Notes: generated by a model not told the origin, from the letters alone. Shown: positions 30,002 to 41,041, counted from the first letter of the stretch. The stretch is DNA of 64,000 nucleotides from Odiellus spinosus (GCA_963920705.1 CAWUCO010000001.1:1325982-1389981); one strand, 5' to 3'. Program-made: numbers and translations.

Positions 30002-30922
30002 AACTGTTTTTTTTTTTTTTGAGAGGAGGGTAAATCATTCCGTCTTCTCGTTTTGGTTTTATTTGTCGTTCAGTCCTTCTCATTTTTTTGCTAGTCCCAG
30101 GCTGAGTTCTGGGGCTAGAAGGGTTTTGAACTGGAGGAGGATCTGGACGTTTCTCCTTCCTAATCGGTTGCTCCTGGGGAGGCTTAACGGTTTGCTCTTC
30201 GATGGACTCAAACGGTTGGTCCTCGAGAAATGTCATAATGTGCTCTTTGATGGACTCAACGGATTGGTCCTCGAGATGAGCGTTAATGGATTTTTCTTCC
30301 ATCAACTCGATTAGTGATTGACTTCCGGTTGAATGAACCGTAAAATCAATCTGCTCATTTATGGAAGAAAGCAACGGATTTATTTCTTCCCTTGGGGCAA
30401 AAATATCGCATGCCTTTTCTTCAATTGTAAATTGGGCAGACAAGATTGATTGCTCCAAATGTGTCGGATTAATCTATTGGTCCGCGTTTGGGAAAATCGA
30501 TTGATCATTTGTGTGGTCAGGGGGGATTGTACTATGCGAATTTCAACCAATTGATCTTGGTTGGAAACTCTCGAGATTAATCCTTCCAATATGGAAGAAC
30601 AATCCTGGACATCCTGTCTCATATTTTCTACCAAGGCATCGAAATAGATTTTAAATCCCAAATGGTCCAAATAGTACTTCGCAAAGTAGCATTTAGCTGC
30701 ATTTCTAATACTTTTAGACTTTTGGTTTTTAGTGTTCGAAACATTCAAATTTGAAACTACTTTATTCCATATTTTAGAAAGCTTACCCTTAAATTCACAT
30801 AATCTCTCCAAATTGTAATCAACAACTAACAGCATTGATTCTGCAAGTTGTTCATTACTTACATCCTTGTAGTTTGTAGTGGAAAAACACCTTTCTCTCG
30901 GTTTTTTTCCATTGTATTTCAA
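30002..30922 (-). pseudogene. N-terminal region of the PHD-USP transposon protein
   Basis: Two overlapping frames. The first (30922-30380) begins MKYNGKKPRERCF and is helical and Lys-rich (KLSKIWNKVV, KSIRNAAKCYFAKYYLD). Near 30540 the protein-like signal moves to another frame with DQSIFPNADQ, then a TAG, then LEQSILSAQFTIEEKA. The following segment has repeated short DQ/EQ-S-I-E units and ends in proline and lysine-rich sequence before the A14 run. There is no recognised domain. Confidence 0.5.
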
Positions 30923-31089
30923 TCTATAAACAAGTTAAGGTAATCTAACCTAACCTAACCCTACCTAAAATAAAAGATGAAAAGAAATGTAGAGTATTGA
31001 ATGAGTAGAGGAAAACATTATTTGAATGCAATGAATGCGGGGATATTCGTCTTTTTCAATATATCGCATAAAAACGATCACGGTCATAT
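30923..31089. other. Short CCTAA-type repeat next to the transposon
   Basis: TCTAACCTAACCTAACCCTACCT at about 30938-30965 (listed here in summary only) resembles insect telomere-type repeats. Similar runs occur near 36236 and 49995, so it is probably part of small dispersed repeats. Confidence 0.5.
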
Positions 31090-31260
31090 AGTCGGCTCGA
31101 GAAATTTCCGCAACTTCGTGTTTAAAGGAATCTGGAGACGCCATTCAAATTGTTTAAAGATCGTTTATGCCTGCATAACATACCCCTGCTATTGAATCAT
31201 TCCTTTCAGCCTCTTTTACAATGTCAGGGGTCTAGCTATTTCTATGGGCTTGACAATCTT
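31090..31260. repeat. Dispersed repeat copy B
   Basis: Inverse copy of 13195-13375. The plus-strand frame 31001-31195 crosses it and stops at a TGA-type change inside the conserved frame. Confidence 0.75.
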
Positions 31261-31399
31261 GTTTTCCATATTTTTTCGGTTATCAGGTTATTCATTTTCA
31301 AATAAAAGTATAATTTAAAATCTCTCAAAATTAAAAAATTGCCACCAAAGGCATCGAGTCAAAAACGGAAGAGATTAAGATTTTAAAGAGAATCAAAAA

Positions 31400-31860
31400 G
31401 CGGTAAAAATAATAAATCAACGGCGTATTAAAAGATATACTAGTTTTTCCTATAAATTCGCCGTTATTTATGCTATATTTTCGTTATTATTTAACCTATA
31501 TTTCCTATAATTTTCAATTTTCAATCCTATTTTCTATAATTCGCCTTAAAATCTTAGCAAAAAGTACTTGCTTATGCAAAACGTTTACATTTTTGACGGG
31601 GCAGAGAAAAACATTGATGGGAAATATGTATTAACTCAAAATTATATGACAGGTCAAGGAAATACAGGATAATATAGTATAAGTTTAAAAATATAGGATT
31701 TTATAGGAATTATAATACCACTGGGTTGCCTGCTGTAAATATGTGGTAAAATGTTAAATCAACAGCGTATTAAAAGATATCATATTTTTTCCTATAAATT
31801 CGCCGTTATCTATGCTATATTTTCCTATATGTGGTATAATTTTAAATTTTTAATACTATT
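31400..31860. repeat. AT-rich direct repeat (CCTATAAATTCGCCG)
   Basis: About 80 bp from AATCAACGGCGTATTAAAAG at 31412 recurs at 31757 with few changes. The region around is rich in TATTTTCCTATA words. Confidence 0.75.
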
Positions 31861-33121
31861 TTCTAATATATATCGCCTTAAAATTTCTTATTTTTCCTAT
31901 AAAATTTCAAGTTTTTTCCCTGCCTTAAAGTCTTATCGCTATTCGCTAAGGGAAAAGCAAAGATAAAAATATACCACTTTTGCATATTAAAATATTAAGA
32001 AAATGCCTAAGAATCAGGGTTTCTAGTTGGGCGCTTACGCTCTAATTTGGAGGAAAAACCGTTGGGTGGAAGTGTCTTTTAGGGCGGTTTTAAAGTATAG
32101 GATTTTCTATACTTTTGTCAACCTTTGATACTAAAAAAAAAGAGCCCGTTTCTACGGAAGATGTTTGCAGTGCGCACAAAGATAGGTCAAACCATATTGA
32201 AGACCTCGTAATTTGTACCCCTGAGTAACTGTTAAACTACTATAACCGTTTAATATAAGATTAAATATAATGTTTTAAGCATGATAAACGATTATACAAT
32301 ATCTCCAAGTCCAATTCTTAAATATTATTGGGTTATGAATTTGCAAATTAGATTTTTATATCTGGAAGGGTTAATAAATAATATAGGCTATATGGTAGTT
32401 TGGACATCCTCAGATTTTTTACACTTTTTTATATGGGAAAAAAAAAAAAAAAAAAAAAAAAAAATCAAATGCATGCTCCATTTCTCTGTAGCCTAACGAT
32501 ATTTTCAGCTAAAATGGATTAGGTTAAGTAAGGCTAGGAATAATTGGATATCAGTTATTGTAAATGAATAAAATATAAGACACCTATAGATAAATAGCGC
32601 ATACATAATGGATTTTGACATGGAATATATATATATTTATTAAAGTTCTTTTAAAATTTCCTCCATGCGAATTTTCTTCTATAAAGTAAAATTACGTTTA
32701 TAATTAAACCATGGATAAGAATAGGTTTTATCCATCCATCCATCCCATCCCACCCCATCCCATCCATCCATTTCGAGCTCGTGGCTCTTTATCAACTTCG
32801 CTTCCTGTTTGTAACTTTTAAATTAAAGTTCTTACAAATATTTTAGCTTAATATTTACATTAACATATTTTATTGCGGATTAAGCCAATTTTAAACGCTA
32901 AGGAATCTATAAAAAAATATTGTATGCTGGGTTTGATTCTCCCTTAAAATATATTTTCCGAATTTTTAGAAGTTCAATTAGAGAAATTTGTAACGTTTAA
33001 TTTGATTTGAATTTCAGCCTCTATACTGGCTCCACTAAACTTCCTAAATGAATTTAAACATTAAAATCTCGTCTAAAATTCTGAAAAAATACTTTTGAAA
33101 TGATAAAGCGAGTAGTTTCCG
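31861..33121. other. Spacer with poly-A and CCAT microsatellite
   Basis: A run of about 26 A at 32439-32464 and a CCATC/CCATCC microsatellite at about 32731-32772. No supported gene; the frame at 32281-32496 ends in the poly-A run. Confidence 0.5.
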
Positions 33122-33447
33122 TAAACTAAAGGGATAATGGAGACGAACAATATGCTATTCAATAGGACAGTTAAAATCATATTAAAACTCTTTAGTAGTT
33201 TCTGTTTGACCTTGCTTAGCATATCGCCATTTTCACATTGATTAATAATCGGAGTTAATGAAAGAGCGGTTTAACCATTTCATAAAACACGCGTGATTAT
33301 TCAATATTAAAAGGGAGATAGGCTTAGCGGGGTTAAATAAAGATCTAAAACCTTTGGGAAGTTTTAATAATGTTTTAATGCTTATTTAAACCTCCTAATT
33401 AATGGAATAAAAATTAATTAATTTTAGTCTTCATTATCCCTTAAAGA
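33122..33447. mobile_element. MITE with AAAGGGATAATG ends
   Basis: AAAGGGATAATGGAGAC near 33128 faces GTCTTCATTATCCCTTAAA near 33428. TTAA/TAAA flanks suggest TTAA target sites. Related ends at 34298, 38034 and 39714. Confidence 0.7.
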
Positions 33448-34296
33448 TAATTCTCAAAGTGATAAAATTACTCTATAGAAAGTCAGCAAGGTGCCATCCC
33501 CTTATTGAGTGAGTTTGCTGTCTCCCTATTGCTTATACCCTTGGAAATAATGTATTTAAATTTAAAACTTACACAAATTAATATAGCTTTTCCGTTGATG
33601 AAACTAAATTAAACGTCTCAATGAAATTTTAAGCTACTAAATTCAGTATTGTTCGATTTTAATATCTAACAAATTGTTTAAATCCAAGTTGGCACACGCT
33701 CGCAAAAAAAAGTTGTCAAATCGCTTTAGAAATCTAACCCACAATGACATTATGAGAACCAGAAAAATATACAGAAAAGTTTATTTTGGTTCAAGAGGGG
33801 GGTAAGCTTTATTCAAACCCATCTTGAGTTGGTAACGCGTACAAAGCTGGGCCCCAGAGAGAGAAGTAGGAGTTTCAAAGAAGGTATATTTATCTCTTGA
33901 ACTAGAACCCACTGAATCTGAAGTGCAAAGGGGGATGAAACAATCAGTCATTTTGCATGAACTCATGCGCAGTAACGGCGACGTTTCATCCCCCTTTGCA
34001 CTTCATACCCAGTGGGTTGCCTACCCCTTTTCTAGCGCAAGAGGTGTAATCATGGCGGATCACGGACTCTAGTCTGTGGGCAGATTGACTTACAACGGTA
34101 AACCTCATATAGAATATCAAGACTACCCACTTTAACAGGAGTATAGTTTTTTTCTAGAATGTTTTGTCCTATACATCACAAAAGGATTAAGGAGGGATAT
34201 TATCTAGGTATGTGAAAAGGGTGAAATGAAACAATTTTAAGTTATTGAATATTTTTAAAGTTCTATGAAGTTGGGTTTTTCAAAAAATTGCTATTT
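33448..34296. other. Spacer with a local inverted repeat
   Basis: ACCCACTGAATCTGAAGTGCAAAGGGGGATGAAAC near 33908 (two halves each under 20 bases conserved) faces GTTTCATCCCCCTTTGCACTTC near 33984, giving a short foldback. The minus-strand frame at 33781-33966 overlaps it. No gene supported. Confidence 0.45.
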
Positions 34297-34525
34297 CTTA
34301 AAGGGATAATGGAACCGAACAACAAATGATTTTTATCGATTCTTTATCGTGTAAATAGATCTAGTCCAACAGTAAAAATACTTTACAGACCAATATTAGA
34401 TCTATTCTTGATAATCCGAACAAGATTTTTACAAAACTTTCCAAAATTATGCTAATGAACTGTTTCCAATAATTAATTTGAATACAATACTAAGTGATTT
34501 GTTCCCATTGTCAGGGTTATAGACC
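34297..34525. mobile_element. Probable MITE related to 33122-33447
   Basis: Starts AAAGGGATAATGGAACC, continues GAACAACAAATGATTTT; a diverged inverse end (TTTGTTCCCATTGTCAGGG) lies at about 34499-34517. The interior is AT-rich. Confidence 0.45.
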
Positions 34526-34830
34526 CGGTTCCTATTTTAGAAAGTTTGGTCACTATTTTCCCCTAATTCTGCTTGGATAGGTGACTAATTTCGCTTTTAT
34601 TTCGAGGCATTTTGGGTGTAAAGCCTGAACTATGGATTAAACAACCTTGTGGTTTTAATCCATGCCTAAACTAAGTTGCGATTTTGATACACTAAGCCGA
34701 TCTAAATTTCCATACATACAGATTAAAACACGAATCAACCGCGTCAGAAAAAATGATTTTAAACATTTCACGTTTTGATTATTTGGGTCTTTATCCTATT
34801 AAAATGGAGTTATACTTAGTTTCAAATTAA

Positions 34831-35022
34831 AAGTATACTAATCTGTTGAAAAGAGTATTTTTTAATCGAATTAGACTTAAAATATGGGTGAGTTTTGATA
34901 CAGTATACGCAGTTTACGAAAAATTTGTTACTGTTCCTGAAATAGCTAAAACTATTCCACTCGGACAAAAGCGAAAAAGAGGACGACCCCAATTATCGCG
35001 TAAAGCACTTGTAATTCAATAA
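34831..35022 (+). pseudogene. C-terminal tail of a MULE/SWIM-type transposase
   Basis: The open frame ends with VPEIAKTIPLGQKRKRGRPQ and SRKALVIQ. The K-R-x-R-G-R-P motif with a preceding AKT-P-G-K pattern and an LxxQ end is the usual C-terminus of many SWIM-zinc-finger transposases; RGRP is also an AT-hook core. The body of the gene, including SWIM and DDE parts, is missing upstream, where the sequence becomes AT-rich. A fragment only. Confidence 0.55.
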
Positions 35023-35761
35023 TTTTGACCGAAACAATTTTAGGTTTTTTTTTTTTAAATTATAGCGTAATGTATTGCTAATTTTGGCAGATTAAATTCT
35101 TTTTTTTTTTGGTTCAAGAAATAGGGTCAAATTTATTCTTTTTTAAGGGTCTGATCTAATTTATTTCGAAAATTTTTAATGTGTATATGCATATTTTAAT
35201 GCTCCTAATCTATTGAAATAAAAACGTTACTATAGTCTATGTCTTCATTGTCGCTTTAATGTGAAGCAACTCTTGGAGTTTCTCCAGGACAATGCTACAG
35301 CAGCAGCTGCTGTCCTTGAAAAACTACAGGAGGCGCTCTAGTTATAAACTCCAAGACATGGGCAGTACCTTTATCTTCGGATAGAAATTTGGCAGCTATA
35401 GTAATCAGAAATAGAAAAAGAGTTATAAAAAATATTTCCAGTAATTTACGTCAAGACCACGTTGGATTTTCTTCAAACGGATTGACACATGATACTAAAT
35501 CTCACAGGGAATAAAGTAGTCCGTGTCTACTCCCTATAATCACGACAAACATATTTTATTAAATTGTAAATATATAATAAGGAGAATGACATTGACACCC
35601 GAGTCTATTATATTCTGAAAAAAAGCTCTAGTGAAAAACCTAGCTTTATAAGAAAAGACCAACAATTTAAGGCACTTCGGGCAATTTAAATATTTAAAGG
35701 GAGGGCGAATAGAAAATCGAGTGATTTGTATCTGAATTCTGCAAAATAAATTGTCACGTAA
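35023..35761. other. Spacer, doubtful short exon
   Basis: At about 35267-35340 a short frame reads QLLEFLQDNATAAAAVLEKL and ends EAL-stop, a plausible helix. It has no start or splice context that I can defend. The remainder is AT-rich. Confidence 0.3.
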
Positions 35762-37246
35762 TGTAGACACGCAACCTGACTCGATTCGGGTCTTGTCAAA
35801 TAGAACTTAGTCTTTAGAAATTGATAAAAAAAATCGCGAGGCTGTTTTTACAATTCTACAGAATAACGAAAGAAATCGGCTTTCCAAATGAGAAAACATA
35901 TTCTAATTTGGCCAAAATGGATCTAGGATAGTTCGGTGTAGGATAATTGGCTGCCGGAATATTCGGTTTGGGGAAAATTGGGTGCACGGAAAACTCGGTG
36001 TTTCAAAAAATTTATTTTCAATTTAATTTTCCAATTTATTTTCCAATTTTAAAAAGAAGCGTGGTGTGCTACACCAAAAATATACACCTTTCCCACATTT
36101 CACTATTTTGCTTTATAGGTCTATTGAACCTTAATTCTTACTAATGCTGAATAAAAATTATAGCATTTAATTGAGGCTTCAATCTATCTTTAATTGAGAC
36201 CCTGGTACAAATCTCGAAAGACCGAGATTAACTAACCTAACCTTACCTATCGTAGTAAAAGTGGGATGGGCTAATTCAAGGGATTAACGAACCTTACCTA
36301 ATCTTACCTAAAATATTACGAGAGGAACGGTTTAGCCCGAGCTAGGGATTACCTAGTTGGAAGGATGGGCTATTTCCATAACCTAATTTAACCATACCTT
36401 AAAGATTACAAGATGGAATGGGTAGCCCGAGGGATTAACTACTTGGAAGGATGGGCTAATTTGAGGAATTAAATAACCTAGTCTTGCCTAAAATGTTACA
36501 AATAGCCCGAGCTAGGGATTAACTAGTTGGAAGGATGGGCTAATTTGAGGAATTAAATAACCTAGCCTTACCTAAAATATTACAAATAGGCCGAGCTAAG
36601 GATTAACTAGTTGGAGGGATTGGTTAATTAGAAGGATTAACGAACCTAACCTTACCTTAAAGATTACCAGATGGACGGGGTAGCTCGAGGAATTAACTAG
36701 TTGGAGGTATGGGCTAATTCGAGGGATTAACTAACCTAACATTATCTAAAATATTATTTGCACCGAATTTTCCGCCCAAACCGCACCAAATATTCACGCA
36801 CCCAATATTCCTAACAACAAATTTTCCGGCAGCCAGTTTTCCGGCAGGCAATTTTCCTGCACCGAACTATCCGTATACCGGCCAAAATCATTCTAATTGA
36901 ATAATTCCAACAGAATTCGACCAAATGAAAAAACCGGAATTCAACAAAAGTGAGGCAAAATTTTAAATGCCTTTGGTCTACTTATGTTGAATTCGGGGTA
37001 TTTCATTAGGTCGAATTCTGCAGGAATTTTACAATTTGAACCATTTTTGACAAAATTAGAAGACTTTTTCTCGTTGGGAAAGCCGATTTATTTCACTATC
37101 CTACGGAATCGTATTGAATTGAACAGTAAAACCGACGCCACGCGCGTATGTAAAAACAGCCTCGCGAATTTCAATTTCTTGTGATTCAATTCGCGAACTT
37201 GTCGAGAGATTAATTTGACAAGGCCCATTCGCGTCAGGTTGCGTGT
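35762..37246. mobile_element. Nested foldback with internal tandem repeat
   Basis: TAGACACGCAACCTGA at 35764 faces TCAGGTTGCGTGTCTA at 37234; the arms are about 110 bp and share CGCGAGGCTGTTTTTAC. Inside, a second inverted pair (GGATAGTTCGGTG near 35927 and its complement near 36866, with GGCTGCCGGAA) encloses a repeat of about 86 bp carrying TTAACTAGTTGGA and CCTAACCTTACCT (36200-36760). Confidence 0.8.
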
Positions 37247-37330
37247 CTAAATATTCTTGTTGATAATAATCATGTGACCTTGGTTTTTTTTTCGAGCCCT
37301 TCCTGTCATTAGCGCATGCGCAGTATTATT
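37247..37330. other. Upstream region of a TATA promoter
   Basis: Contains GCGCATGCGCAG (37312-37323), a self-complementary NRF1-type word, directly before the TATA box. The juxtaposition supports a real promoter or an LTR. Confidence 0.4.
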
Positions 37331-37337
37331 CGCGCAA

Positions 37338-37345
37338 TATAAAAG
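37338..37345 (+). promoter_or_regulatory. TATA box of a possible gene or LTR
   Basis: TATAAAAG, followed by about 150 bp of non-coding sequence and then an ATG with a splice donor. It fits a spliced transcript with a long 5' leader. Confidence 0.5.
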
Positions 37346-37522
37346 TTAGAGACGCCGGTGTCAGAAGGAGGAGAGTTTGGATGACCGCGAGAAGTTAAAG
37401 TCACTGAAAAGTTCAATGTACCATTATTCAAAGTAAAGCGGAATAAAACTTAAAGTATCGAGTTATAATTAAACCTAGTATAACGTTGTTAGTTTCTTTA
37501 TCGCCATATATTTTCGATTGAG

Positions 37523-37540
37523 ATGGCATTAAGTACATTG
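37523..37540 (+). CDS. Possible first coding exon of six codons (MALSTL)
   Basis: ATGGCATTAAGTACATTG is followed at once by GTAAGT, a strong donor. Together with the TATA box 180 bp upstream it resembles exon 1 of a split gene. I could not locate the next exon; a retrotransposon leader is an alternative. Confidence 0.35.
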
Positions 37541-38032
37541 GTAAGTGGTTTCTTTTTATAGTCCCTCTCTTCAGAATTTAGCGTTTTAAGTAAGCCATCG
37601 GCATTCCCGGCCAGGTTACGATCTCCCCTGAATCCGTTACAAAATCCTCGCGTCACGTGGTATGGCACGCTCTTTAATTGAATCGCCCGAAAAATATAGT
37701 TTGATTATTTACAAAACGAAAAGCTCAATCGCTCGTACAAATTTTATTAAGGTTTAAACTCGATGAATTTGAATATTGGGGAAAAATAGACATATTCATT
37801 TAAGAAGCAGGGAGCCACCCCTTGTAGGTTGAGTTTTTGTCGAAACTGGTAATCTTAAGCCTCGTTCATACTTGAGGACAAAATCGGTTCCCAAACCGGT
37901 ACGAAGCGTTTCCTGTTATCCTTTGTTTATCACTGGTATTTCCTCTTTAGGGATATTTATAGTTACGAAATAAGTTGATTTTCCTTTTCACCCTCTCTTT
38001 AACTACCAAAATTTCTTTGCAAATACTAACTC
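37541..38032. other. Intron-like spacer with MITE fragment
   Basis: Contains a truncated relative of the 11697-12113 MITE starting at 37858. No other feature. Confidence 0.4.
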
Positions 38033-38456
38033 TTTAAAGGGAGAATGCAACCCAACAACAAGTGTTTATTGATTGCTTTTCGATTAGATTGGCCTAATCA
38101 ACAAATATTAGAAATAAAATAACTTAAACAGAAAATGGGCTTAGCTGGATTCATAGTGATAATGAATTTCATCTCATTGATGGGTCGGCGACCAATCGAA
38201 TGTTTTTGGAAGTCTCATGGAGATCTCACTTTAAAGACGGCCCTTTGCTCATTGGTCAATGACCCTTCAATGCGAAGAAATTCAGGATCTCCAGGAATCC
38301 AGCTAAACTTATTTTACGGGTAAGTTTTAAATTGATTTCTAGTTTGTATTTGTTTAAATTTCTTAAACTAGCGGATAAGGCGTATTTAAACGATAAGAAA
38401 TCGATAAAAATTATAAAAAAATCACTTGTTGTTAGGTTGCATTCTCCCTTTAAATA
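38033..38456. mobile_element. TTAA-type MITE, 420 bp
   Basis: TTTAAAGGGAGAATGCAACC at 38033 and its inverse at 38435-38454, then CAACAACAAGTG on both sides; TTAA lies at both boundaries. A frame in the middle (38135-38323) followed by GTAAGTTT may be an exon-like accident. Confidence 0.8.
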
Positions 38457-38695
38457 CAGCCTTCATATATCTCATGGATATTAGTTTGACCCAAACGTGA
38501 GCGATTTTCTTCTCAGCACCTGCTGGCTTTGAACCATTATCCTCCAAAAACTTAAAAGCTACAGGAAGTTCTTATTAGCAAATGCTAGGGCAAGCTTCAG
38601 CATAATATACGCAAAAGGGGCTCTATAATAGTTTCCAGGGGAACCACTATTTTCCTTAGCCCCCAGAGAACATGATACCTTGACACCCCACACCC

Positions 38696-38703
38696 TATAT
38701 AAA
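38696..38703 (+). promoter_or_regulatory. TATA box of the AlkB-type gene
   Basis: TATATAAA about 100 bp upstream of the split start codon. The interval carries no other ATG, which supports this promoter. Confidence 0.6.
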
Positions 38704-38797
38704 GTGAAAAATCTGTTTGGTATTGGTCACTTCTTGATCGTATCCAGTATCTAAGCAAATCTACAATCCTTTTTAGAATTTCCGAAAATTTTCTAAA

Positions 38798-40658
38798 ATG
38801 TAAGTAATTTTGGTCCCATATGCTACATATATAATTATTTATTTTGTCAATAATTATATTTCATCATTTTAGGAATATTCAAATAGGCAATATGTGGGTG
38901 ATGGCCTACATTGGCCAAATCAATCAAACTTCCGCGCTGGTATGGAAAACCACCAGGTTTGAAGACTTACGTCATTTTCCGGGGCAAGCAAATCCAAACC
39001 ACCTAGGACTGACGTTCCTTCCGGTGCGACTAGAGGGCGGAACACCGGTGATGGTGTCGTTTTGTATAAACGTTTCAAATGTGGACCCAACAACAATAAG
39101 TAATAATCCAAATTTTCCTTTTAATAGAAAGGTTGAGATATTATACTTGGGAAGTGTACGCGAAACTATATATGCATTCTTCTTAAGATTTCTCAATCTC
39201 ACTATCGTATATAATAAGTTTTCATATAAAATGAGTTTTTTAGATATTACCAATTATAATTTATTTTATTTTAATAATTTAACCAGCCCCAGAGCTTTGG
39301 GCTCCAATACAACCGGTAAGCGGCTCACAGCCCTATGAAGGAGAGGCCCAGGCACCTGAAAATAGTGAACAGGCCACCATCTCCAAGACGAACGAGAAGA
39401 TGTGCGGTCGCGCCAACTGTTTAAAAAGAGAGCGGGGGAACAGCGCCAGAGGTCGGGGGACCAAATACGCAAGAGGTCCTAGGACGACCTCAGGAAGCTT
39501 GGTAAAGAGGGGTGCCGAGGATTCCACCCCTAGAGAGACCCATTTACCTGGTAAATATTGTAACTTATATTTATAGGGATTTTATTTGGCTAGCTCATAT
39601 TCAATTTCAGAGCGAAAGTTATTTATCTCCGCCTGCAAATATAATAGACCATTTTAATTTTAGTTTTGATTTTCTCTTAGTGAAAATAACTCATTTACTT
39701 AATTTAGACTTTCCTTAAAGGGATAATTAAGACGAGGAATGTAGTATTTTTAATCGATTTTAATGAACTAAACTAATTTGAAGTTTAAATTTGTTTTGTA
39801 ATGGACTATTACAATTATCCGAAGAACCTTGAATAATAAATAAGATTTTAATTGAATTATTGGTCACTCTAGTTTTTTATTTTTTATTCACGCTAGACAG
39901 TTGAAGTAGGCCTTTTTTATAATACGATTAGGAACATTAAAATATTAAAAGGTCTCTCGTTATTTTATATTCTATTCTGTCGTACTTCTGTCTTAATAAT
40001 ATAATTTGCTAATTACACTGTTTATATTTATATCTTTTAGGATCTCACGTTATCGTACCAGGTGTGCAAAGATTGAAGGGAGGGGCCCAGGTCGAGCTCT
40101 ACTTGGATTTCGTGCCTCACATAAACGTAGAAGACCTTGTGATGGAATTTCAAGATAAATTTGAAAAAAATGATAATCTTCCTCGCAAGATCTACGTTTG
40201 TGAACCCGAAATATCATAAGTACTCCTATGGGAAAACGACCAATAAATCGTTGGACGAGTGGCCGAGGTCTCTATTGATACTAAAAAAAATGGTGGAAAA
40301 AAAAACTAAATTTTTATTCAATGCAGCCGTTTGCAATTATTACGTGGATGGCAACGACTCGTTTGGTTGGCACGCTGATGATGAAAAAGGAGTTCATGCA
40401 GTGATTGCTTCCTTGTCTTTCGGGGCAACGAGAAATTTTGAAATGAAACCAAATGGGTGCCAAGTTGCACAAAAGTCAGTTGACCTGACACATGGATCCT
40501 TGCTTTTGATGAAAGGGACCTGCCAGCAAACCTGGCAACATCGTGTACCAAGAGCGGCAGATCCCTTTCATACAAAATCAAGGATAAACATAACTTTCCG
40601 TTATATGGGGGATATTGAACAAATTAATGTTCAGAATCCACCATATAACGGAGAGTAA
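38798..40658 (+). pseudogene. AlkB-type 2-oxoglutarate/Fe(II) dioxygenase, spliced, one frameshift
   Basis: Proposed exons: ...38799, 38873-39153, 39287-39550, 40041-40658. Donors GTAAGT, GTGTAC and GTAAAT and the acceptors keep one phase throughout. The start codon is split: AT ends exon 1 and G opens exon 2. The N-terminal 95 residues (GNMWVMAYIGQINQTS, FEDLRHFPGQ) match nothing I know; the next 88 are charged and low complexity. The dioxygenase fold starts ELYLDFVPHINVEDL and LPRKIYV, shifts by +1 near 40200-40217, then shows HADDE (H71, D73 of the 40161 frame), the WQHRVPR His127, and RINITFR (R141, R147). These are the iron and 2-oxoglutarate ligands of AlkB/ALKBH2-3, which repair alkylated bases. 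Apart from the shift it is intact. AATAAA at 41042. Confidence 0.72.
39714..40030. other. Third intron of the AlkB-type gene, MITE end inside
   Basis: Lies in the intron 39551-40040. AAAGGGATAATTAAGACG near 39716 is an end of the TTAA-type MITE family; no opposite end found. Confidence 0.45.
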
Positions 40659-40784
40659 TGTCAGGTCAATTGACTTTCTTCATTTCAAAATTTCTCCAAG
40701 CCTTCGATCTTCAGGTAGCAATCTAGTGGACTCCTTTTTTTTCATCAGCTCGCCGAAAACAGAGGCGTTGTCATTTATGTATAA

Positions 40785-41010
40785 TTGCAAACGTATAAAT
40801 TTAATTGTCTCTTTATAAATTTAATTGTCTCTTTATAAATTTAATTGTCTCTTTATAAATTTAATTGTCTCTTTTAATTGTCTAATTCTTAACTTAATTG
40901 TCTCTTCTTAACCTAATTGTCTAATTCTTAAATTCATTGTCTCTTCTTAATCTAATTGTCCGTAATTTATCTTAATTGTCTCTTTAACCGTCACTTTAAT
41001 TTGTCTACCG
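40785..41010. repeat. 20-bp tandem repeat
   Basis: ATAAATTTAATTGTCTCTTT is repeated four to five times to about 40873, then decays into TTAATTGTCT words to about 41010. Confidence 0.85.
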
Positions 41011-41041
41011 TAATGACCATAACCTAACCACCATTTTAACA

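Larger units (their letters stand above)
26586..30922 (-). mobile_element. Minus-strand DNA transposon with PHD, USP and MULE-like DDE regions
   Basis: All protein-like frames in this interval lie on the minus strand, follow each other with almost no gaps, and break only at frameshifts or single stops. They read as one former polyprotein. I could not find terminal inverted repeats with confidence. Lesions include shifts at homopolymers (A14 at 30007-30020, A11 near 27120) and stops at 29948-29950, 29124-29126 and 29019-29021. Confidence 0.78.

Noticed and set aside
36200-36760. CCTAACC runs as possible telomeric DNA
   Set aside because: They are short, interspersed with other sequence and part of an 86-bp repeat inside a foldback element.
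38135-38323. 62-codon frame followed by a good splice donor
   Set aside because: It lies wholly inside a MITE with clear inverted ends, has two competing frames, and no partner exon was found.
39400-39440. MCGR motif in exon 3 of the AlkB-type gene, like the start of HMCES/SRAP proteins
   Set aside because: SRAP proteins need this Cys at the processed N-terminus; here it is internal and the following sequence is low complexity and basic without further SRAP motifs.
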